Assembly (NCBI GenBank): GCA_000171835.1
Contig: ABHC01000001.1
Span: 496,001-560,000, forward strand
DNA from: an alpha proteobacterium BAL199
Lineage (GTDB): Bacteria; Pseudomonadota; Alphaproteobacteria; Thalassobaculales; Thalassobaculaceae
Length of the DNA stretch: 64,000 nucleotides
Direction: 5' to 3'
The notes below the pieces were generated by a model. The model was not told the DNA's origin. It worked only from the letters and a program-made list of their open reading frames with translations, and made no database searches. The position numbers and the translations under genes are program-made. Of this stretch, positions 1 to 9,468 are shown piece by piece; position 1 is the first letter of the stretch, and each line of letters starts with the position of its first letter.

Positions 1-1
1 C

Positions 2-949
2 GGGGTGGCGCTGTCGTCACGGCTGCGGCCGATGCTGACCATGCGGCCCGGCTTCCTGACCTTCAACGACGCCCGCGGGTCGGGATTGCGGCACTTCCCG
101 GCCGACACCCATGTGCTTGACTGGATGGAAGCCAAGGGCATCGCCTATGACATCCTCACCGACGAGGACCTGGACGACGAGGGTGTCGATCTGCTGCGGC
201 CCTACGCCACCGTTCTGACCGGTTCGCACCCCGAGTATCACACCCCCGGCACGATGGACGCCCTGGAAACCTACACCCAGGGCGGCGGGCGGCTGGTCTA
301 TCTCGGCGGCAACGGCTTCTACTGGCGGATCGCCCGCAACCCGGATCTGCCGGGGGTGATCGAGGTGCGCCGCGCCGAAACCGGCATCCGGGCCTGGGCG
401 GCGGAGACCGGCGAGTACTACCACCAACTGGACGGCGAACTCGGCGGGCTGTGGCGCCGCAACGGCCGTCCGCCGCAGCGGCTCGCCGGCGTTGGCTTCT
501 CATCGCAGGGAATGTTCGAAGGCAGCTTCTACCGCCGTCAGCCGGCCGCTGACGATCCGGCAGTGTCCTGGATCTTCGAGGGAGTGCCGGAGACGATCAT
601 CGGCGACTTCGGGCTTTCAGGGGGCGGAGCGGCCGGATTCGAGCTGGACCGGGCCGACATCAACCTTGGCACCCCCCCAAACACCGTGGTGCTGGCATCC
701 TCGGAAGGTCACGGTCCCAGCTTCATCCCGGTGTTCGAAGACCTGCTATCGCACGTCAACACCCTGAACGGCGAGCCGCGCGACCGGCTGGTGCGGGCCG
801 ATATGATCTATGCGGACCTGCCGTCGGGCGGGGCGCTGTTCAGCGTCGGCTCGATCACGTTCTGCGGAAGCCTGTCGCACGCCGGATACGACAATCCGGT
901 TTCGCGGATCCTGGAGAACGTGGTTCGGCGATTCGCGGCTCGATCCTAG
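2..949 (+). CDS. N,N-dimethylformamidase-type large subunit, C-terminal part (5' end outside window)
   Basis: The reading frame is open to the left edge of the window, so the visible 315 residues are only the C-terminal part of a longer protein. The sequence resembles the C-terminal domain of N,N-dimethylformamidase large subunits: an early RPGF segment, a DARGSG loop, then alternating hydrophobic strands with GSHPEYHT and YLGGNGFYW, a glutamine-amidotransferase-like fold. Relatives hydrolyse N-substituted formamides, but the substrate here cannot be told from this fragment. The GTG at position 5 is simply the first possible start after the edge. A seven-C run near 670 lies inside the gene and the frame is intact across it. 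Family assignment is by remembered similarity. Confidence 0.7.
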   Translation, partial: GVALSSRLRPMLTMRPGFLTFNDARGSGLRHFPADTHVLDWMEAKGIAYDILTDEDLDDEGVDLLRPYATVLTGSHPEYHTPGTMDALETYTQGGGRLVYLGGNGFYWRIARNPDLPGVIEVRRAETGIRAWAAETGEYYHQLDGELGGLWRRNGRPPQRLAGVGFSSQGMFEGSFYRRQPAADDPAVSWIFEGVPETIIGDFGLSGGGAAGFELDRADINLGTPPNTVVLASSEGHGPSFIPVFEDLLSHVNTLNGEPRDRLVRADMIYADLPSGGALFSVGSITFCGSLSHAGYDNPVSRILENVVRRFAARS

Positions 950-1051
950 GCGGGCGGGTGGCCGAGGGCTGATGGTTGTTGCCTCGGACCCGCGCATCCA
1001 CAACGGGCCGGGAGGGGATAACCAACGTGCCAGTGACCCGAGGAACCGAGG

Positions 1052-2917
<1,866 letters not shown>

Positions 2918-2944
2918 GAGCAGGCCTGACGATTAGGTGATGCA

Positions 2945-4057
2945 TTGATCCTGGCCACGCAGATGAATGGCGTTACGAAGCGATTGGCCGATCGACAGGT
3001 CCTTCGAGCCGTGCTGGAGCGGCCGGGCCGATCGGATGCTTATGCCGCTCTCGCTGAAGCTTTTCATGCCATCGCCCAACCGACACTGAGGGCGGACATG
3101 CTGGCCCGGCGGCTGATAATGGACGGCGCAAGCCTTGAAGGTCTTCGGGAAGTGTCGGCGCCCGCGGTCGCGTACAACACCCGGCACTATCTGGCTTTGA
3201 TGTCTGCGATGCGCGACCGGCGAATGTCGATCTCGAGCGGAATCCAGTACTATGAGCGGCTGATCGCCCTCGCGCCGCCGCAGACGCGGCATGCCCGTCG
3301 CGCCGCACTCCAGCATCTTCTCAATACCGATGATCGTGTGGGATCGGAGACCCGTATTTTGGTCGCCGCAATGCCTAAATCGGCCAGCACGTATCTTTGC
3401 TCGTTGTTAGCCAAACTGACCGGCACACCGATGACGACACCACATAATCGGAACGATCCGCTTGGTGTGGACTTCGATCAACTTGGGTTTATCCGCGCGT
3501 ACGCTCGCGGCGGAGTGCTGCATTCACACCTGGGTGCCAGCGACCGGACCCTTTCGATGGTCAATCTGCTTGGGCTGAAGCCGGTGGTTCTGACCCGGAA
3601 TATCTTCGATGCCCTGGCGAGCTACCTGGAACACGCTGACCACCGCGTGCGCCGAGGTCTCGATACGCAGCGCCTCAGCAACGAGCAACGGCGACGGATC
3701 AGCATCCTGATGATCGCCCGGCACTACGTGGAGATCGTAGCCAGTTGGTCGATGGCTCCGGCCAACGTGGATGTTCTGTGGGTGGACTACGATGCAGTGT
3801 CGCGAGATCTGACATCGGTCGTGCGGCGTGTTCTTGAGCATGTCGGGATCGCGGTCGACGAGCGGCGGCTGTCGGATGAGGTGGCCGCCGTCGACATAGC
3901 AGGGCTGACGCCGGCCGAGCGGCTGCAGCTTCGCTTTCGCCAGGGTGTCTCCGGGCGAGGTGACATATTCACCGAGGACGAGCGCTCCTGGGTCCGCACC
4001 CTCTACGCCGAGTATCCCGACGTCGACTTCGCGCGCATCGATCCTGACATCGCCTGA
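2945..4057 (+). CDS. Sulfotransferase-like protein with N-terminal helical extension
   Basis: The protein has 370 residues from the TTG start, or 364 from an ATG at 2963. Residues 1-130 look helical and carry no motif I know. From residue 138 the sequence has a strand-loop-helix (ILVAAMPKSASTY) matching the 5'-phosphosulfate-binding loop of PAPS-dependent sulfotransferases, followed by a downstream VVLTRNIFDALASY that fits the 3'-phosphate-binding region. It would transfer sulfate from PAPS to an unknown acceptor, or be a sulfotransferase-fold protein of other function. It follows recQ closely and converges on the flavin oxidoreductase with a 14-base gap. No sulfation pathway genes are nearby. 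Confidence 0.7.
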   Translation: MILATQMNGVTKRLADRQVLRAVLERPGRSDAYAALAEAFHAIAQPTLRADMLARRLIMDGASLEGLREVSAPAVAYNTRHYLALMSAMRDRRMSISSGIQYYERLIALAPPQTRHARRAALQHLLNTDDRVGSETRILVAAMPKSASTYLCSLLAKLTGTPMTTPHNRNDPLGVDFDQLGFIRAYARGGVLHSHLGASDRTLSMVNLLGLKPVVLTRNIFDALASYLEHADHRVRRGLDTQRLSNEQRRRISILMIARHYVEIVASWSMAPANVDVLWVDYDAVSRDLTSVVRRVLEHVGIAVDERRLSDEVAAVDIAGLTPAERLQLRFRQGVSGRGDIFTEDERSWVRTLYAEYPDVDFARIDPDIA

Positions 4058-4071
4058 TCGGAAGCCTGTTG

Positions 4072-5235
4072 CTACTCCGCCGCCAGTTCCCGCTTTTTGC
4101 TGGCGCGCAGGCCCTTGTCCCATTTTTCCAGCCACCAGGCGTACTGGTGCGGCCATTTCTCGAAGTCGGGGTCGATATCGAAGTGCTGGGCGGCGTGCAG
4201 CGCCCAGAACGGGTCGACCAGGGCCTGACGGCCGACCGCGATCAGGTCGGCGCGGCCATCCTGCAAAATCATCTCAGCTAGTTCCGGTTCGCGGATCAAG
4301 CCGACGGCCATGGTCTGGATGCCGACCTCGCGTTTGATGCGCTCGGCGAACGGCACCTGGTAGCCGGGTCCGCGTGTCAGATTGGCGTTGGTCGCACCCT
4401 TGGGGCTGTTGCCGCCTGACGAGCAGTCGATCACGTCGATGCCGCCCGCCTTCAACTCATGGGCCAGCGCGACGCTGTCGTCCATTTCCCAGCCGTCATC
4501 GATGCCGTCGACCGAGGAGATGCGCACGAACAGCGGCTTGTCCTTCGGCCAGACCGCCCGCACCGCCTCGGCGACCTCCAGCGGAAAGCGCATACGTCCG
4601 GCACGGTCGCCGCCGTAGCCGTCGCTGCGCTTGTTGGACAAGGGGGACAGGAACGACTGCAGCAGGTAGCCGTGGGCCATGTGGATCTCGACAATGTCGA
4701 ACCCGGCCTCCCCGGCGCGTTCCGCGGCATCGGCAAAATTCTGCCGAGTCCTGGCGAGATCGGCGTCGTCCATCATCTTCGGTGTCAGCCAGCCTTCGGC
4801 CAACGCGTTCTCGGACGGGCCGAACGGTTTCCACAGACGATCGCCGCGTGCAATCTCGGCGGCCGTCACCGGACCGCCGCCTTCCCACGGGCGCTGGGTG
4901 CTGGCCTTGCGCCCGCCGTGGCCGATCTGGACGGCCGGGATCGAGCGTTGCTGCTTGATGAAGTCGGTGATCGGCCGGAACGCCGCTACCTGAGCGGCGT
5001 TGTACAGTCCGGGGCAGCCATTGGTGATCCGTCCGTCTTCGGACACGCCGGTCGCTTCGACGAAGACGGAGCCGGCACCGCCCATGGCGAACTTGCCGTA
5101 ATGCACCAGATGATACGTCGTTGGGACACCATCAACGGCCGAGTACTGGTCCATTGGAGAAATGACGACCCGGTTGGGGAGCGTCACAGATCCGATGGTC
5201 AACGGCTCGAAAAGGAGGGGATGCGTGGACGGCAT
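4072..5235 (-). CDS. NADH:flavin oxidoreductase, old yellow enzyme (YqjM-like) family
   Basis: An FMN-dependent ene-reductase of 387 residues with the TIM-barrel layout. The N-terminus has the LTIGSVTLPNRVVISPMDQYSA segment of the family. The substrate-binding HMAHGYLLQSFLSPLSNKRSD segment has the shape of the YqjM/TOYE branch, and GGDRAGRMRFPLEV and VGRQALVDPFW follow at their usual places. The natural substrate cannot be told. The start chosen is the ATG at 5235, preceded by GGAG about eight bases upstream; the frame is open 17 codons further but that stretch has no family similarity. It is transcribed away from the broken lipoprotein gene. Confidence 0.88.
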   Translation of the reverse strand: MPSTHPLLFEPLTIGSVTLPNRVVISPMDQYSAVDGVPTTYHLVHYGKFAMGGAGSVFVEATGVSEDGRITNGCPGLYNAAQVAAFRPITDFIKQQRSIPAVQIGHGGRKASTQRPWEGGGPVTAAEIARGDRLWKPFGPSENALAEGWLTPKMMDDADLARTRQNFADAAERAGEAGFDIVEIHMAHGYLLQSFLSPLSNKRSDGYGGDRAGRMRFPLEVAEAVRAVWPKDKPLFVRISSVDGIDDGWEMDDSVALAHELKAGGIDVIDCSSGGNSPKGATNANLTRGPGYQVPFAERIKREVGIQTMAVGLIREPELAEMILQDGRADLIAVGRQALVDPFWALHAAQHFDIDPDFEKWPHQYAWWLEKWDKGLRASKKRELAAE

Positions 5236-5364
5236 GGGGGAACTCCGGAGCTTCCGATGGCGCCATGAAAGCGGGCAGCACCACACAATGCAAGGTGGCG
5301 GGCATTTGGATGATGCGCGCTGGGAACCGTTGACACGCCTGAGCCGCCGGGAGATGACAGCGCT

Positions 5365-5820
5365 ATGCGCGAGTTACTCGTCTTGACCACGGCACTTCTC
5401 ATCACAGCGTGTTCCGCGACGGTGCCGCCGCCACCGGTTTCGTCGCCGGCACCGACCGTCGCCGCTCCGGCACCGGTTCCCCGGCCGGCGAGCGCTGTCC
5501 CGCAGGCTGCCGCGCCGGTCCCGGTGCCCAGGCCGGCCTCCGCGAAGGTTGAACCGTTCGACCTGAACAAACTCGGCGGGGCCACTGAATCGACGGTCAT
5601 TGCCCTGATAGGTTGACCGGACAGCGTTCGAGAGCAGTCACCCGGGAAGGTCTGGGTCTACAATCACGGTGCCTGTCAGATCGAGGTACACATGTATCCG
5701 AGCGTCGATCTGGGCAGCATGGGCGTTCTCGGGACGGCGATCCTGCCTCCGTCATTGGGCAATGGCGATCGTGACCGGTGCCGGCGAAGTCTCGCCCGCC
5801 GAACCGCCAAGGCGGAATGA
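5365..5820 (+). pseudogene. Small proline-rich lipoprotein gene interrupted by an in-frame TGA
   Basis: The first 83 codons encode a signal peptide with the lipobox LITAC (cysteine near residue 16), a proline/alanine-rich linker, then the start of a folded domain (LNKLGG...VIALIG). Translation stops at a TGA at 5614-5616. The same frame then stays open for 67 more codons and reads on as PDSVREQSPGKVWVYNHGACQIEVHMYP and later GDRDRCRRSL, ending at the TGA of 5818-5820. In alphaproteobacterial lipoproteins of this type the segment is continuous: LLG-x-PD..R.E.P...WqY...C.Ld..LY, with a later cysteine. I therefore read this as one gene broken by a nonsense codon or a base error. The gene sits just upstream of the two-component pair. 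Confidence 0.7.
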
Positions 5821-5830
5821 GGGGCGGGGC

Positions 5831-6598
5831 ATGATGGAGAACGTCCACATCCTGATCGTCGACGACGATTCGATCATTCGCGAAACACTGTCGATGAACT
5901 TCGAAGATCAAGGGGTGTCGGTCCACGGATTGTCGAGCGGCGAAGCCCTGCTTGAGCACCTGAAAGGCGGCGAGACCGGTGACCTGATCCTGCTGGACTG
6001 GAAGATGGGTCAATTCAGCGGTTTGGACACGCTGCGGGAAATGCGCCGGGCTGGGCATGAAATTCCGGTGATCTTCCTGACCAGCCTGACAGACCAGATC
6101 TACGAAGAGGCGGCCCTGGCTACCGGCGCGCTTGATTTCATCGACAAATCACGCAGCTTCTCGATCCTGCTGCATCGGGTACGAACTGTCCTGGCAGGAC
6201 GCCGCAACCCCATCGGGGCTGACATGAGTGCCGTGGTCGACGATGACGCGGGCACCGCTAAGGTCCGGATCGGACACCTGTTGCTCGACCCGGAGGTCGG
6301 CCGCGCTTACTGGCAGGACCAATTGGTGCCGTTGACGTTGACCGAATTTCAGATCGTGCACGCCTTGGCGACTGAAGCGGGACGCGACACCCGATACCGC
6401 GACATATACGACCTGGTGCATGGCGACGGGTTCCACGCGGGAGCCGCCGGTGACGGATATCGGGCAAACGTTCGGGGGTTCATCAAGCGGATTCGACGGA
6501 AGTTCGAAGAGATCGACGAGACGTTCTCCGAGATCGAGAATTATCCGGGCTTCGGGTATCGCTGGCGCGCGCAGGATACCGGGGGGGGTGTGTCATGA
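5831..6598 (+). CDS. OmpR/PhoB-family response regulator, ChvI-like
   Basis: A 255-residue DNA-binding response regulator. The receiver domain (about residues 5-120) shows the acidic cluster VDDD, the phosphoacceptor aspartate in LLDWKMG, and the conserved FLTS and DFIDKS positions. A linker is followed by a winged-helix domain (about 150-245) beginning LTLTEFQIV and ending GFGYRW, in the order seen in ChvI. The start ATG at 5831 follows a GGGGCGGGG stretch; the frame is open far upstream but that part has no similarity. Its 3' end overlaps the kinase gene at a run of eight G. The RR-then-kinase order matches chvI-chvG, systems that sense envelope or acid stress; the signal here is unknown. 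Confidence 0.88.
   Translation: MMENVHILIVDDDSIIRETLSMNFEDQGVSVHGLSSGEALLEHLKGGETGDLILLDWKMGQFSGLDTLREMRRAGHEIPVIFLTSLTDQIYEEAALATGALDFIDKSRSFSILLHRVRTVLAGRRNPIGADMSAVVDDDAGTAKVRIGHLLLDPEVGRAYWQDQLVPLTLTEFQIVHALATEAGRDTRYRDIYDLVHGDGFHAGAAGDGYRANVRGFIKRIRRKFEEIDETFSEIENYPGFGYRWRAQDTGGGVS
6581..6588 (+). other. Run of eight G at the regulator/kinase overlap
   Basis: Eight consecutive G lie in the last codons of the response regulator, and the final G is the first base of the GTG proposed as the kinase start. Loss of one G would place the kinase frame in line with the regulator and no stop codon would intervene, so slippage could join the two products. Whether the tract varies cannot be seen from one sequence. 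Confidence 0.6.
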
Positions 6599-8111
6599 GC
6601 CCCATGTCGGTGTGAGCCTGCGATCTCCGCTGCGGCCGATCACGGCGAAGCTGGCGCTAGTCATCATTCTGTTCGCGGCCGTTCCGGCCGTGCTCTACCA
6701 GCAGTTCCGGGTGGCCGAGGGCGAACGTACAGCGCTGATGTTGGACGGGATTGCCAACCAAGGCCGAGCCATCGTCGAGTCGCTGCGGCCGACCCTGATG
6801 AAAGCCGATCCGACGGAGTTGGCCCAGGTCGGCCAGCGCATGGCAGCACTGGCCGGCAACCAGGTTGGGCTGCGCCTGCTGTACAGGCCTCGGGAGTCGA
6901 CGATCGATTCATTTTTACTGGTCGCTGCCGTCCCGCCGGTTGCTCCGGACGCGCTTGAGGCCGAGCGGGGGTTCCTCATTCGATCCCGACTGCTTGAGAC
7001 GGCATGGAACTCGTGTGACGCCACCGAACCCATCGGCCGGACGCTCGACAACGGCGGTGATGAACAAATGCTCGTGGTGGCGGTCACGCCGATGCAGACC
7101 GGCGCCGGCTGCTGGGCGCTGGTGACGCGGCTCGCCGCTTCGGCATCGCTGGCCCGCACCATCTCAGTCCCGTACTGGCAGCGGCCGGAGGTGCTGTTGG
7201 CACTTGTCCTGTATCTCGCGCTGGCCGCTGTCATGCTCCTGGTCCTGCTGTCGGTTTCGCGAAATCTGGCGCGCTTTGAGCGTCTGGCTCGATTGATCGC
7301 TACGGGACGAGAACCAAACCGCCGGTTTGAGGCTCTCAATGAAGTGCCTGAACTGGCTGGAGTCGCACGACAGTTCGATGCCATGGTCGACCGCCTGCGG
7401 GGAAGCGCCGCCTTCATCCGCGAGACTGCCGAGGAAAGCGCCCACGCGTTGAAGACCCCGATAGGCGCGATCCGGCAGTCGCTCGAGCCGCTGCGTCTGG
7501 TGGTGCCGGACTCCAACCTGCGCGGCCGGCGGGCGCTAGAGATCATCGATCAGTCCTGTGGCCGACTCGGCGAACTGGTGGTTCATGCGCATCGATCAAT
7601 CGATGCGGCCGCCCAGATTGCCGACCCGCCGACCGACCGGATCGATCTCGGTGCCACGGTCGCAGGTCTGGTGGAGGACATGCGCGGGCCATCGGAGCAG
7701 AGGAATGTCAGCCTGCGAACGGACGTCGAACCGAACGTTGTCGTGATCGGCGGCGATGAGGTGATCGAGACCATCGTTGAGAACCTGATCGACAACGCGA
7801 TCAGCTTTTCACCGCCGGGGACCACGGTCCATGTCTCCGTGCGCGCGGCAGGGGCACAGGCGATCCTGTCTGTCCACGATGAGGGGCCGGGCGTCGACCA
7901 CGAGGTCGCCGCAAGGATGTTTGAAAAGGGCTTCTCGCGTCGCCCAAAGGGCAGGATCGACCCAGAAGCGGCCGCGCGCGAGAACTTCGGGATGGGCCTT
8001 TGGATCGTTCAACGCCACGTCCGGGTGATGGGCGGATCGATCAGCGCCGGTAATCGGCCGGCCGGTGGGCTGGCCATGGAAGTTGAACTGCCCTTGGCAA
8101 TATCGGATTGA
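6588..8111 (+). CDS. Membrane sensor histidine kinase, ChvG-like partner of the upstream regulator
   Basis: About 507 residues. Two membrane segments (roughly residues 16-38 and 203-226) flank a periplasmic sensing domain, followed by a HAMP-like linker and a dimerisation/phosphoacceptor helix with AHALKTP (histidine near 286). The ATPase domain shows the N box ENLIDNAISFSPPG, G1 DEGPGV, F box and G2 FGMGLW. All catalytic boxes are present, so it should be active. The frame is open from 6420, inside the regulator gene, but the only plausible starts are the GTG at 6588, overlapping the regulator stop by 11 bases, or the GTG at 6612. The overlap implies translational coupling. It lies directly before the ECF sigma unit. 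Confidence 0.85.
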   Translation: MCHEPHVGVSLRSPLRPITAKLALVIILFAAVPAVLYQQFRVAEGERTALMLDGIANQGRAIVESLRPTLMKADPTELAQVGQRMAALAGNQVGLRLLYRPRESTIDSFLLVAAVPPVAPDALEAERGFLIRSRLLETAWNSCDATEPIGRTLDNGGDEQMLVVAVTPMQTGAGCWALVTRLAASASLARTISVPYWQRPEVLLALVLYLALAAVMLLVLLSVSRNLARFERLARLIATGREPNRRFEALNEVPELAGVARQFDAMVDRLRGSAAFIRETAEESAHALKTPIGAIRQSLEPLRLVVPDSNLRGRRALEIIDQSCGRLGELVVHAHRSIDAAAQIADPPTDRIDLGATVAGLVEDMRGPSEQRNVSLRTDVEPNVVVIGGDEVIETIVENLIDNAISFSPPGTTVHVSVRAAGAQAILSVHDEGPGVDHEVAARMFEKGFSRRPKGRIDPEAAARENFGMGLWIVQRHVRVMGGSISAGNRPAGGLAMEVELPLAISD

Positions 8112-8438
8112 GTTAGCTCTCCGACGCCGCCAGGGGTCCGGCGAAGTCACAGACCCATCAGTGTCCCTTGCATCGAGTCACTGTGTCCGACCGCTACGCC
8201 GACGACGTCATGCCGGCTTGCTCGGCGCTGTCGCCGGCGCATCGCGCCTACGCTGTGTTAATTTTACGACAGCATGTATTCGCTAAATAGAAGTCTGTGT
8301 GAAAAAAGTGTCATAGATGTGATAATCATGTATCCGGCGCTTTTACACTGTGTTATGTTGAAGGTTACTATGTTTACCAATTGATAGAGGTCAGAAAATC
8401 GCTAATTGTCTCTTCGTACACAACGCGGAGGCAAGAAT
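8112..8438. other. Intergenic region with AT-rich second half before the ECF sigma gene
   Basis: No coding sequence is supported in these 327 bases. The first half has ordinary high-GC composition. From about 8258 to 8400 it becomes markedly AT-rich, unlike the flanking genes, with runs of A and T suggesting a promoter region for the sigma gene. I find no GGAAC-N16-CGTT motif here and no convincing terminator. Confidence 0.6.
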
Positions 8439-9005
8439 ATGCGCAGCGAATTCGTCGATGAAATCGAACAGATGATTCCGACGCTGCGGCGGTTCGCGCA
8501 CTCGTTGGCCCGCAACGCGGCGGACGCTGACGACCTGTTGCAGGACACCCTTGAACGCTCGCTGGGCCGGTCGCACCAGTTCGAAGCGGGGACCAACCTG
8601 AAGGCATGGCTGTTCACGATCATGCGCAATCGCTTCTACACAGAGTGTCGGCGTCGTCAGCGGGTCCGTGATCATGCTGACGAGCGTCGGTTTGGCGCTG
8701 CCGATGGCGAGGAACGCGTGATGGGCGACCAGTTCGCCCGGGTTGAGACCCAGGAGGTCGCACGCGCCTTCGGCATGCTGACCGGCGAAGAGCGGAGCCT
8801 GTTGATTATGGCGACCGTCGAGGAGCTGCCGTACGAGACGATTGCACAGATGTTGGAAGTTGAGATTGGAACGGTGAAGTCGCGAGTGTCTCGCGTCCGA
8901 GCCAAACTGCGTCGAATTCAGGAGGAGACGGGTGACATCGCGCTTGCGCGTGTCGGCCTCCCGTCGAAGCCGGTTCGGACTTATCTGTCCGCCGGTACCG
9001 CCTGA
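8439..9005 (+). CDS. ECF-type RNA polymerase sigma factor, EcfG-like
   Basis: A 188-residue sigma factor of the extracytoplasmic function class. Region 2 covers roughly residues 5-75, with DADDLLQDTLERSL and the promoter-melting and -10 contact helix GTNLKAWLFTIMRNRF; region 4 covers about 105-165, with the helix-turn-helix LPYETIAQMLEVEIGTVKSR. The region 2 wording is close to the EcfG/SigT general-stress sigmas of alphaproteobacteria, but no PhyR or NepR gene adjoins it. The ATG is preceded by GGAGG at a 7-base distance. It is followed by a short anti-sigma-like gene, the usual partner arrangement, and sits next to a ChvI/ChvG-like pair. Assignment to ECF is firm; to EcfG proper, moderate. 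Confidence 0.87.
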   Translation: MRSEFVDEIEQMIPTLRRFAHSLARNAADADDLLQDTLERSLGRSHQFEAGTNLKAWLFTIMRNRFYTECRRRQRVRDHADERRFGAADGEERVMGDQFARVETQEVARAFGMLTGEERSLLIMATVEELPYETIAQMLEVEIGTVKSRVSRVRAKLRRIQEETGDIALARVGLPSKPVRTYLSAGTA

Positions 9006-9065
9006 GCCTGTAGCCGCCCGGTTTTCGCGACCGGTCCATCCCCGTCGTTCCCCCCCCCTGGTCAG

Positions 9066-9090
9066 GGAACCGGGCGGCGCCCATAGCGTT
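9066..9090 (+). promoter_or_regulatory. GGAAC-N16-CGTT motif, EcfG-type promoter candidate
   Basis: GGAAC at 9066-9070 and CGTT at 9087-9090 are separated by 16 bases, which fits the general-stress (EcfG) promoter consensus of alphaproteobacteria. The motif lies between the ECF sigma gene and the anti-sigma-like gene, about 55 bases before the latter's ATG, so the sigma factor may drive its own inhibitor. A run of nine C just precedes it. Confidence 0.55.
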
Positions 9091-9145
9091 CTCCCTGTGA
9101 TATGCATCATCTTCATCAGCGAAGTGGTGCGCGCGGGGAGACGTT

Positions 9146-9427
9146 ATGGGTGATGAATTGGACTTCCACACCTGGGAAATGGTGTCCGCATATGCCGATG
9201 GCGCTCTGGACGAAATCGGCGCTGCCGTCGTCGAACGGGCGCTCCGAACCGATCCGGCGATGGCAGCGGCTCTGGCCACAATCACACGACAAAACTTGGC
9301 GTTGAAAGCCTGGGCGGCCGATATCGACGTGCGGCCGATTCCGCTTGGTGTGCGGGCGATGCTCGATCGCGCTCGCATGGAACGATGCCCTTGCGCCAAC
9401 GGCGACGGCGGTCGCGCCAAAGAGTGA
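9146..9427 (+). CDS. Short soluble anti-sigma-factor-like protein
   Basis: A 93-residue protein with no signal peptide and no membrane segment. The N-terminal half has the pattern of proteobacterial anti-sigma domains: an acidic start, VSAYADGALDE, a helix with a conserved glutamate, a DPAMAAAL turn, then PIPLGVRAML. Typical family members carry a following membrane helix; this one ends soon after, with two cysteines in a CPC near residue 83. It lacks the HxxxCxxC zinc motif of ZAS-type anti-sigma factors and is not NepR-like. The ATG follows GGGGAG. Position just after the sigma gene, behind an EcfG-type motif, suggests it restrains that sigma factor; this is inference. Confidence 0.65.
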   Translation: MGDELDFHTWEMVSAYADGALDEIGAAVVERALRTDPAMAAALATITRQNLALKAWAADIDVRPIPLGVRAMLDRARMERCPCANGDGGRAKE

Positions 9428-9468
9428 TATGACGCTGCCCAGACACTGACACCGTCGGGGAGGGCGAG

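Noticed and set aside
4459-5268. Plus-strand open frame of 269 codons
   Set aside because: It is antisense to the old-yellow-enzyme gene.
6420-6587. Upstream extension of the kinase frame into the regulator gene
   Set aside because: These 56 codons are a shifted frame of the regulator's winged-helix domain and carry no similarity; a GTG start at the overlap is more plausible.
9051-9058. Run of C between the sigma and anti-sigma genes as a phase-variation tract
   Set aside because: It is outside coding sequence and upstream of the promoter-like motif, so length change would not alter a frame; no evidence for function.
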